DNA from: Afipia sp.
Lineage (GTDB): Bacteria > Pseudomonadota > Alphaproteobacteria > Rhizobiales > Xanthobacteraceae
Assembly (NCBI GenBank): GCA_017474385.1
Contig: JAFVHU010000020.1
Coordinates: forward strand, 1 to 61,912
Reading direction: 5' to 3'
DNA: 61,912 nt
The notes under the pieces were generated by a model. That model was not told the DNA's origin, did not search any database, and saw nothing but the letters and a program-made list of their open reading frames with translations. How positions within the stretch are numbered: the first letter of the stretch is position 1; every line of letters starts with the position of its first letter. Made by a program: the position numbers and the translations under genes. Below are positions 48,742 through 54,702 of this stretch, one piece after another.

Positions 48742-48812
48742 TTGGGCCTCGATCCGTTGCCGTAGCCAAGGAATGCGCCAAAGCCGACAAACAGAAGAAG
48801 GAAGGCGATCAT
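48738..48812 (-). CDS. 24-residue membrane micro-protein
   Basis: The sequence is MIAFLLLFVGFGAF then LGYGNGSRPK: one transmembrane helix and a short polar tail. The ATG overlaps the stop of the MazG-like gene (ATGA), and its own stop overlaps the start of the winged-helix gene (ATGATG). Without it there would be a 67-bp gap in an otherwise overlapping operon. This is the reason it is taken as real. Confidence 0.55.
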   Translation of the reverse strand: MIAFLLLFVGFGAFLGYGNGSRPK

Positions 48813-49174
48813 GGCCCGCCGCCCTCATCGGTCGCCACGAATGGCGAAGGCGGCACCGGCGTCTGCGGGGGTGCGGGGGGCGCTGTATTCGTCTTGACTG
48901 GTACGTCTGTCAGGAACCGGACAGCCATCGCGCCGACCTGCACGGCCTCCTCGCTGGCGCGCAGCGAGTCATTGCCTTTCACCTCGTCCCACAATTCGTC
49001 CACCTCTTCCTTGAGGACGGCAAAGCCCTCATGGGCAGAATTGAACGGCTTGAACTTGCGCGCGGCGCGGATCGCCTCGGCGCGAATGGCATCAATCGCA
49101 ACCTCGATCTTGGCAATGAGATCAGGATTGACCTCGCGCAGAATTTCGGCGGCATTATCTCGCGGATTTCCCAT
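48809..49174 (-). CDS. MazG-like nucleotide pyrophosphohydrolase
   Basis: A 121-residue protein. FNSAHEGFAVLKEEVDELWDEVKGN and EEAVQVGAMAVRFLTDV are the EExxE and ExxD helices of MazG-like enzymes. The proline-rich C-terminus is extra. It hydrolyses non-canonical or excess NTPs. ATG 49174 is favoured; a GTG lies at 49177. Confidence 0.7.
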   Translation of the reverse strand: MGNPRDNAAEILREVNPDLIAKIEVAIDAIRAEAIRAARKFKPFNSAHEGFAVLKEEVDELWDEVKGNDSLRASEEAVQVGAMAVRFLTDVPVKTNTAPPAPPQTPVPPSPFVATDEGGGP

Positions 49175-49431
49175 CACAGCATCCCCAGGGCTTGCATGTA
49201 GGTTTCAAGGATCGTCTCTTGCTCCTGCCGCTCATCGGCATCCTGCTTGCGCATCTTGATCACTGTGCGCAGCGCCTTCACATCGAAGCCATTGGATTTC
49301 GCCTCACCGAACACATCCTTGATGTCATCACCGATCGTCTTTTTCTCCGCCTCAAGACGCTCGACGCGCTCGACGATGGCCTTAAGTTGATCTTTGGCGA
49401 ACCTGTGCGCGGTATCCGTGTTGTCACCCAT
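49174..49431 (-). CDS. GapR-like DUF2312 nucleoid protein
   Basis: An 85-residue protein, [26 protein letters not shown], then [22 protein letters not shown] and [14 protein letters not shown]. This is the DUF2312/GapR pattern. Chromosomal GapR clamps over-twisted DNA ahead of forks. A phage copy beside SSB and exonuclease suggests a role at phage replication forks. Confidence 0.85.
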   Translation of the reverse strand: MGDNTDTAHRFAKDQLKAIVERVERLEAEKKTIGDDIKDVFGEAKSNGFDVKALRTVIKMRKQDADERQEQETILETYMQALGML

Positions 49432-49442
49432 GGCAAGAACCC

Positions 49443-49919
49443 TCAGAACGGAATGTCATCATTCATGTCATCATTCCGCCCGCCGGCAGCGGAGCCGCCA
49501 GCCTGCGAAGGCGATGCGCCGAACCGCGTCGGGTCCTCGCCCGAACCGTCGTTCGGCGGAACACCACCCGATGCGCGATCGAGCAACTGAATCGACCCAT
49601 TGAAATTGCGCAGCACGATCTCGGTCACGTAACGCTCGACGTTGGCCTGATCTTTCCACTTGCGGGTTTCCATCTGGCCTTCGACATAGACCTTCGATCC
49701 CTTTTTCAGGTATTGCTCGACGATCTTGCAAAGGCCTTCCGAGAACACGACGACGCGGTGCCATTGCGTGCGCTCCTTGCGCTCGCCCGTCGTCTTGTCT
49801 CGCCAGCTTTCAGATGTGGCAACGCTGAACGATCCAATCGGACGGCCGTCCGTGGTTTTCTTGACCTCGGGATCGCCGCCGAGATTGCCGATAATGATTG
49901 CCTTGTTGACGCCAGCCAT
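49443..49919 (-). CDS. ssb: Single-stranded DNA-binding protein
   Basis: A 158-residue protein. OB-fold: [68 protein letters not shown]. The Gly-rich linker ends in the acidic tip DDMNDDIPF that recruits partners. ATG 49919 overlaps the exonuclease stop (TAATG). Confidence 0.92.
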   Translation of the reverse strand: MAGVNKAIIIGNLGGDPEVKKTTDGRPIGSFSVATSESWRDKTTGERKERTQWHRVVVFSEGLCKIVEQYLKKGSKVYVEGQMETRKWKDQANVERYVTEIVLRNFNGSIQLLDRASGGVPPNDGSGEDPTRFGASPSQAGGSAAGGRNDDMNDDIPF

Positions 49920-50455
49920 TACGACACCACGCAATTGATTGGATTGCGGAGAGCCGCCGCGACGCACTTCACCTGATGCAACGCATCGTCGAGCGCGTTG
50001 TGATAGGTGCCCTCGCGCGGAAATGATTTGGCGTCGAAACCGAACACGTCATAGACGGTGCGGGTGTCGCGGATATTCCAGAACCGCCACGGCGCGGAAC
50101 GGCCGGCCGCTTCGCTCGCTGCTTCCCACAGCGGCGGATCGAACGATGCGCCCTGCCCCCAAACGAACGTGCCACCACCGGCGCGAAACCAGTGCGAGAA
50201 ATCGGTGGCAACCTGGTCGAGCGGGCGCTGATCCGTGGTCACAGCAGCGCGCGCCTCGGCGGATTGCTTACTCCACCATTCGCGGGTACGCGGATCGACT
50301 TTCAGTCCTGCGTCGATGCAGGATTTTCCGCTGATGTTGCGATAGAACGTCTCGCCGGTCCTTCCAGAAAAATCGAAAAACACCGCGCCGATCGACAGAA
50401 TGACCGATCCCGGCTTCGTGCCCATCGTTTCCAGATCGAGCATGACCTGTTTCAT
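49919..50455 (-). CDS. DEDD-type 3'-5' exonuclease
   Basis: A 178-residue protein. Motifs: QVMLDLETMGTKPGSVILSIGAV (DxE), SFDPPLWEAA (D), TYHNALDDALHQ (HxxxxD). It resembles phage exonuclease VIII-like or Rv2179c-like proteins with RNase H fold. It probably works with SSB in recombination or replication. ATG 50455 is decided by an ATGA overlap with the previous stop. Confidence 0.82.
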   Translation of the reverse strand: MKQVMLDLETMGTKPGSVILSIGAVFFDFSGRTGETFYRNISGKSCIDAGLKVDPRTREWWSKQSAEARAAVTTDQRPLDQVATDFSHWFRAGGGTFVWGQGASFDPPLWEAASEAAGRSAPWRFWNIRDTRTVYDVFGFDAKSFPREGTYHNALDDALHQVKCVAAALRNPINCVVS

Positions 50456-50949
50456 CGGTAGCACCCCGCATCAAACTTGCGCGCCATTGCCATCAACTGC
50501 TCATGACCAGGCGCAAGGCTGGTTTCGAGATCACGCTTGAGCCATAGGGCCGGCGCTGTCTGTTCGGCTTCGCTGTCCATTTCGGGATGCGCGCGGCGCA
50601 GCGCCTCAAGCGACTCGAAACAGGCGCGCGCATTGCGGTCCCCGGCGGATTCCCATCGGCGTTCCGATTGATCCATCTGCCGCATCAGGTCGCGATCGGC
50701 GGCGGCATCGATCACGCCGCCGTCGAGCACGATTTCGCTGACACAATTTTTCAGGAAGTGCGGCCGTTCGCTCGGCAGCTTGCCGGCGGCTTTGGCGTCG
50801 GCCCAAATCTCTTGCAGCCGGCGCTCGGAAAACACCCGCTTGAACTTGTCGCCATAGCTGCGGGCATAGCGGCGGATGATGTCGGCCGCCGTCAGAGGCC
50901 CGGAATACAGCGCGATCATGGTTTCGCGGAATTGCTGTTTCGGCGTCAT
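50452..50949 (-). CDS. Phage early protein, function unknown
   Basis: A 165-residue protein, FRETMIALYSGPLTAADIIRRYARSYGDKFKRVFSERRLQEIW, a possible helix-turn-helix, followed by a helical C-terminal part. It is in the early operon directly upstream of the exonuclease. No family is recognised. Confidence 0.6.
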   Translation of the reverse strand: MTPKQQFRETMIALYSGPLTAADIIRRYARSYGDKFKRVFSERRLQEIWADAKAAGKLPSERPHFLKNCVSEIVLDGGVIDAAADRDLMRQMDQSERRWESAGDRNARACFESLEALRRAHPEMDSEAEQTAPALWLKRDLETSLAPGHEQLMAMARKFDAGCYR

Positions 50950-51149
50950 CGGCGCGGCCCCAGGGAGGAGCGCGTGTCCGGCATGTCGCCGAACGGCGTG
51001 ACATAAGGATCGGCGGCGCGCGCGCGGATGGCTCGCAATCGGAGGGCCACGACAACGATCACATACGCGATAAGCGCGCCGCCAAAGACAACCAGGTTCA
51101 ACATCAGGAGGACGTGAGTCGCGTTGCGACAGGTTTCGGCGGTCAGCAT
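50946..51149 (-). CDS. Small membrane protein of the early operon
   Basis: A 67-residue protein, MLTAETCRNATHVLLMLNLV and then VFGGALIAYVIVVVALRLRA, with one transmembrane helix and a cytosolic basic tail. It overlaps both neighbours. Function unknown. Confidence 0.58.
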   Translation of the reverse strand: MLTAETCRNATHVLLMLNLVVFGGALIAYVIVVVALRLRAIRARAADPYVTPFGDMPDTRSSLGPRR

Positions 51150-51340
51150 GCGCGGCCCGCCTTCAATGTCGCCTCGATCGCGGCATCGGACACCTCTTGC
51201 GGTGTGCGCCAGCCGCAATCACAGGCCTCGCCGCAAAACACCGTGCAGTGCTTGACCGGCACCGGGGCATTAGCCGCCGGGAGCGGCCGGGAGTCCGCGT
51301 CGGACCATCCGCCGACAAATCCGTCCGATTTTTGAGACAT
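51143..51340 (-). CDS. First gene of the early operon, small cysteine-rich protein
   Basis: A 65-residue protein, MSQKSDGFVGGWSDADSRPL ... VKHCTVFCGEACDCGWRTPQ, with four cysteines that could bind zinc. AGGGGA lies before the ATG. It is the first gene transcribed from the repressor-controlled promoter. No family is recognised. Confidence 0.55.
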   Translation of the reverse strand: MSQKSDGFVGGWSDADSRPLPAANAPVPVKHCTVFCGEACDCGWRTPQEVSDAAIEATLKAGRAC

Positions 51341-51433
51341 GGCTTTCCCCTCGCCGGAACGGGGATTTCCCGCCCGGTCGCTGCCCGAAATCTGAGAACG
51401 CTGTGGAACCGGCCGAATCAGTACGTGATGCGA

Positions 51434-51476
51434 TTCGACAGACGGAATGTAGTCATATACACTACTTTTATGTCAA
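51434..51476. promoter_or_regulatory. Divergent lysogeny promoters with an operator between
   Basis: On the minus strand TTGACA is at 51476-51471, followed by a spacer that contains the operator; this would serve the early operon. On the plus strand TTCGAC (51434-51439) and TATACA (51456-51461) are 16 bp apart and serve the repressor. The operator is GTAGT-N7-ACTAC at 51449-51465, inside both promoters. The plus-strand start site would fall close to the ATG at 51470, as in leaderless lambda cI. Confidence 0.6.
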
Positions 51477-52210
51477 GTCAGGGTGCGTATCCCGTGGTTA
51501 CTGCGTTGGCCCATAACGGTTATTCCGGTGGAATGATCGAAAGGAAAAGGCGTCCACCGCCTGCCAAACAGCCGCGCGAGTATCCGAATCGCATCCGCGA
51601 ACTCAACAAGGAGCGCGGATGGACCTACGATTCCGTTGCGGAAAAGCTGGGCGTTCATCCCAAGACGATCGGCGCACTCGCTACCGGCGATGCCGAATTG
51701 ACCCTGACATGGATGCAGCGCCTCGGAAGGCTCTATGGCGTCAAGCCGATCGAGATCATCGAACGCCAAGTCATGGCCGGGCTTCGCAGCGTCGAAGTTG
51801 GCGGCAAGGTGCAGGCCGGCGTATGGGCCGATAACCACGCCTTCGATCCACAGGACCGCCGCACCGTTACCGTACCGAACAGCGCTGAGCTACGCGGCCT
51901 TGAACTGTATGCCCGCGAGATCGAGGGCGAATCCATGAACAAGCTTTATGCCCATGGATCAGTCGTGATTCTCTCGCGCCTGTCGCAGCGGCCAGGCGAG
52001 ATCATTGCCGGCAAGCGCTATCACGTCGCTCGCACGCGCGGCGATCTCCGCGAGGAAACGATCAAGACTTTGGTGCGTGATCGAGCCGGCGAATACTGGC
52101 TACAGCCCGAAAGCGATTCGCCGGAATTCACGGCATTCAAGCTCGCCGGCGACGAAAACGAGACTGTTGAGCTACTCGGTCGCGTCCGGTACGCTCTAAC
52201 GGTCGAATAA
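51470..52210 (+). CDS. CI/LexA-like phage repressor (HTH plus S24 peptidase)
   Basis: A 246-residue protein from ATG 51470. The helix-turn-helix is NRIRELNKERGWTYDSVAEKLGVHPKTIGALATG. A linker with QAGVW supplies the likely Ala-Gly cleavage site. The S24 part has EIEGESMNKLY (catalytic serine) and a lysine in EETIKTL. RecA-dependent self-cleavage would allow SOS induction. An internal ATG at 51533 (MIERKRRP) is the alternative start, with a weak GGTGGA before it. Confidence 0.86.
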   Translation: MSSQGAYPVVTALAHNGYSGGMIERKRRPPPAKQPREYPNRIRELNKERGWTYDSVAEKLGVHPKTIGALATGDAELTLTWMQRLGRLYGVKPIEIIERQVMAGLRSVEVGGKVQAGVWADNHAFDPQDRRTVTVPNSAELRGLELYAREIEGESMNKLYAHGSVVILSRLSQRPGEIIAGKRYHVARTRGDLREETIKTLVRDRAGEYWLQPESDSPEFTAFKLAGDENETVELLGRVRYALTVE

Positions 52211-52211
52211 T

Positions 52212-52277
52212 GGTAGCCGTTAAGACTACCTTTACGAGTTTATAAAAGTAGTCTAAAAGACTCCCCTGATTGAGGGG
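52212..52277. promoter_or_regulatory. Palindromes and hairpin after the repressor gene
   Basis: GGTAG-N9-CTACC (52212-52230), AGTCTAAAAGACT (52250-52262) and CCCCT-N5-AGGGG (52263-52277) follow the repressor stop. The first two contain GTAGTC-type half-sites like the main operator, so they may be secondary repressor sites. The last is a plausible terminator for converging transcripts. Confidence 0.45.
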
Positions 52278-52297
52278 CAGTCATGATCACTCAAACA

Positions 52298-52657
52298 TCA
52301 CCAAATGCCATTTTTCCGGCGCGGCAGCCTCCGAACGGCCCGCGCGAACGGCCGAAATATAGCATCCGGATCGTCAATCACCTCGCCAGTCTCCGCGCTG
52401 GCAAGCGCGACGATGCGATCAACGCGAAATCGGCGCTCACCAGCGCGCAACTCACAAAAACAATCCAGGTAGAGCGCCAATCCGCTCGAATAAACCCTTA
52501 TCGGTTGAACGACGCGTTCGCTCACCATGCCATCGGCATCGCGGTAATGCATCAAAAGCCGTACCCGAAATCGCGGATGAACCTCAGCAGCCTTAACAAA
52601 GAAACCCGCCGCTATCGCAGCGATAATCAGCAGACAGGTTATAGCGACGAAGGTCAC
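52298..52657 (-). CDS. Membrane-anchored WYL-like protein
   Basis: A 119-residue protein with a GTG start. A transmembrane segment (VAITCLLIIAAIAAGFFV) is followed by a WYL-like fold (VRLLMHYRDADGMVSERVVQPIRVYSSGLALYLDCFCELRAGERRFRVDRIVAL). WYL domains sense ligands in phage-defence and phage regulators; a membrane anchor is unusual. The gene converges on the repressor. Confidence 0.6.
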   Translation of the reverse strand: MTFVAITCLLIIAAIAAGFFVKAAEVHPRFRVRLLMHYRDADGMVSERVVQPIRVYSSGLALYLDCFCELRAGERRFRVDRIVALASAETGEVIDDPDAIFRPFARAVRRLPRRKNGIW

Positions 52658-52663
52658 GCGGCA

Positions 52664-53146
52664 CTATTCCAACGGACATTCCTTGACCAGATCGGCGAAC
52701 GCCTGGCGTGCGCCGCGCGTTTTGAACACATTGGTCGTAACCACACCGCGCGTCGTTTCGATCCTGACCGCCGTTTCCGCACCGTCGCGAATCGAACGCA
52801 CGGCATCCTTGTCCGTGGGTATCTGAATCAGGCGCTCGCTGATCGCCTTGCCGAACGCCTCGCGGATCGGCTGCTTGTCGGTGCGCAGCTTGAGCGCGAA
52901 CACGTCACCCGTGGCCAGCGGCTTAGGATCGTTGCTCAGATCGAGCAGCGCCAGCGAAAGCTCTTTCTTGATACAGCGCACCGCGAGGCCGAGTCCGGCG
53001 CTGCCGGTCATGGCAAGGAATGTCCCACCATCGCCGAACCGATCCGCCTCGCTGGTCACATACCAGTTGCCAATGACCCGCTGACCATCGCCGGCCATCG
53101 CTTGCGTCGCGCACAACAACGCAACCGCGATCATGAGTTTTTTCAT
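52664..53146 (-). CDS. Secreted phage-borne protein, function unknown
   Basis: A 160-residue protein with a clear signal peptide (MKKLMIAVALLCATQAMAGD). The mature part has WYVTSEADRFGDGG, two cysteines (AVRCIKKE, LVKECPLE) and a beta-rich pattern. GGAGG precedes the ATG. It resembles periplasmic 'invasion-associated' type small proteins of rhizobia in layout only. It may be a lysogenic-conversion gene, as it is co-oriented with the WYL-like gene. Confidence 0.65.
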   Translation of the reverse strand: MKKLMIAVALLCATQAMAGDGQRVIGNWYVTSEADRFGDGGTFLAMTGSAGLGLAVRCIKKELSLALLDLSNDPKPLATGDVFALKLRTDKQPIREAFGKAISERLIQIPTDKDAVRSIRDGAETAVRIETTRGVVTTNVFKTRGARQAFADLVKECPLE

Positions 53147-53181
53147 GCGCAATCCTCCCAGCCCAAGCCGGGGATTCTGCC

Positions 53182-53544
53182 ATGACCGAGCCTTGGTTTC
53201 TAGTCGGCCAGATGCTCGATCCCGGCGAATTGCCGGCACCATGCGCCGCCTCAATCCCGCTGCCACAGCGCCGCGCGCTTGAACTCTGCCTCGGCGGCGA
53301 GCGTCTCGACTACCGCCGCCGCAACGGCTGGCAACACCCTCAAGGTTCGATTCGCATTCACGATGTCACGATCGCGACCTTGGAGCGCAAGGGCATGCTC
53401 GTGATCGTCCGCCGCTCGCAATTCAAAAAGCATGCGCGGCTGACAAAACGCGGCACGTGGGTCGCGCGCACCCTGGTCACCCAGAAGATCGAGGCCGTCC
53501 GGCGCATCTGCGCCGAACAAAGAGATGCGGAGCGCACGCCATGA
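53182..53544 (+). CDS. Phage protein, function unknown
   Basis: A 120-residue protein, MTEPWFLVGQMLDPGELPAP ... GSIRIHDVTIATLERKGMLVIVRRSQFKKHARLTKRGTWVARTL. The second half looks like a winged helix (helix, recognition-like stretch, beta wing). It starts an operon towards the integrase. The divergent secreted-protein gene begins only 35 bp away. Confidence 0.6.
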   Translation: MTEPWFLVGQMLDPGELPAPCAASIPLPQRRALELCLGGERLDYRRRNGWQHPQGSIRIHDVTIATLERKGMLVIVRRSQFKKHARLTKRGTWVARTLVTQKIEAVRRICAEQRDAERTP

Positions 53545-53879
53545 CGCGCCGCAAGGTTTGCATCTGCCTGACCATATACGCGCCGAGCGGCGCGCTGATC
53601 GACACCATCGAAATCCCGACAGGCAAACGTGCGCGATGGACCCCGCGCCGGATCAAGAAATGGGCGCAACGCTGGCAAACCATCGGCCGCGTCACCCGTC
53701 ACAACGTGTTTGAAAACCGGAGGAGCCAAAAGGCCGAGGCCATGCGTCTCGCTGACACGATCACCGAAGGCCAAATCGGAATCTATGCCAGCGCTTTCGG
53801 CGGCGTCTTCTACGGCTATGCGATCAAGTACGCCAACAAGCCGGCTTATTTCGAGGAACCGACTGGCGGGGACGCATGA
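53541..53879 (+). CDS. Phage protein, function unknown
   Basis: A 112-residue protein, MTRRKVCICLTIYAPSGALI, then PRRIKKWAQRWQTIGRVTRHNVFE and FGGVFYGYAIKYANKPAYFE. The ATG overlaps the previous stop (ATGA). No family is recognised. Confidence 0.58.
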   Translation: MTRRKVCICLTIYAPSGALIDTIEIPTGKRARWTPRRIKKWAQRWQTIGRVTRHNVFENRRSQKAEAMRLADTITEGQIGIYASAFGGVFYGYAIKYANKPAYFEEPTGGDA

Positions 53880-54148
53880 CGCCGGACCCGCTCGACATCC
53901 CCGACATCTTTCGCATCCCGCCGGACGTGCGCCGCACCTCATGGAAGGGCCGCAAGCTGACGCGGCAAGGATCGGCATTCAAGGCGAAGCCGACAAAGAT
54001 CGAGGAGGCCGCCACGCGCGCCTTGCGCCGCGAAATCGAGGCGCGGGAACGCGCCAATGCGAAAGCCAAGGCCGAGGAGCGCAAAGAACAGCGCGAGGCC
54101 GACAAGCGGCGCGGCGTCAAGCCGATCCGCCATAGGAGGCGACGGTGA
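53876..54148 (+). CDS. Basic phage protein, function unknown
   Basis: A 90-residue protein, DIFRIPPDVRRTSWKGRKLTRQGS, followed by a long charged helix ending in RHRRRR. It is strongly basic, so DNA binding is possible. The ATG overlaps the previous stop. Confidence 0.55.
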   Translation: MTPDPLDIPDIFRIPPDVRRTSWKGRKLTRQGSAFKAKPTKIEEAATRALRREIEARERANAKAKAEERKEQREADKRRGVKPIRHRRRR

Positions 54149-54231
54149 TCACCACGCTGCAAATCTGTGTCCTCGCCGGGCTGATCGGCGCAGCAATCTT
54201 TGCCATCGTTCTTGCAATCCAACCGAATTGA
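54145..54231 (+). CDS. 28-residue membrane micro-protein
   Basis: GTG at 54145 overlaps the previous TGA. AGGAGG at 54134-54139 is a near-ideal ribosome binding site. The peptide (MITTLQICVLAGLIGAAIFA, then IVLAIQPN) is a single transmembrane helix. The strong binding site and the overlap support expression. Function unknown. Confidence 0.6.
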   Translation: MITTLQICVLAGLIGAAIFAIVLAIQPN

Positions 54232-54244
54232 GAGGGCGAGGCCC

Positions 54245-54535
54245 ATGAACGTCACGTCAGACAATCCGAAACATTGCTCAATCGACCCTGCCCCATGCGA
54301 AATCTATCTCGTTTGCTGCACTCAAGTCCTACTGCAAGACATCGGTGCGGCCGAAGCAACCCGCAATGATGTCGCGTTGACCTATTCAATGGCAATCCGA
54401 TCGGAAGTCGCCGCAGCCGACAAACCGGACTGGCCGACGATCAACGGCGCGATTCTCAAGCGCTGGAAAATGTCCGGCCTCGAATACATCAAGCTCCGCG
54501 CGCACGGCATTCTCAACGGCACCATTGCGGTTTAG
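54245..54535 (+). CDS. Phage protein, function unknown
   Basis: A 96-residue protein, MNVTSDNPKHCSIDPAPCEI ... DVALTYSMAIRSEVAAADKPDWPTINGAILKRWKMSGLEYIK. It starts 13 bp after the micro-protein. No family is recognised; it is in the integrase-side operon. Confidence 0.55.
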   Translation: MNVTSDNPKHCSIDPAPCEIYLVCCTQVLLQDIGAAEATRNDVALTYSMAIRSEVAAADKPDWPTINGAILKRWKMSGLEYIKLRAHGILNGTIAV

Positions 54536-54540
54536 CCCTA

Positions 54541-54702
54541 ATGGCCCGCGTCGCCCAGCAAAATCCCCCGAAAAGGCCGCCAGAGGAGTTTCTGGCGATC
54601 GTTCGGGCACTTGCCAAACGGCGCGCCCGCGAGGATCATGCGGCGGAGATCGCGCGACTCAAGTCATCGCAGCCAGCCCGCGCGGCCACGAAAAGGTCAT
54701 GA
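54541..54702 (+). CDS. Small protein coupled to the integrase
   Basis: A 53-residue protein, MARVAQQNPPKRPPEEFLAI, then VRALAKRRAREDHAAEIARL, positively charged and helical. Its stop overlaps the integrase ATG (ATGA at 54699-54702). Small basic proteins next to serine integrases are sometimes directionality factors; here this is only a hypothesis. Confidence 0.5.
   Translation: MARVAQQNPPKRPPEEFLAIVRALAKRRAREDHAAEIARLKSSQPARAATKRS

Noticed and set aside
10429-49174. Idea that the phage carries 2-aminoadenine (Z) DNA because of its HD, MazG-like and DUF5664 genes.
   Set aside because: No PurZ-like adenylosuccinate synthetase or dedicated DNA polymerase is visible in the element.
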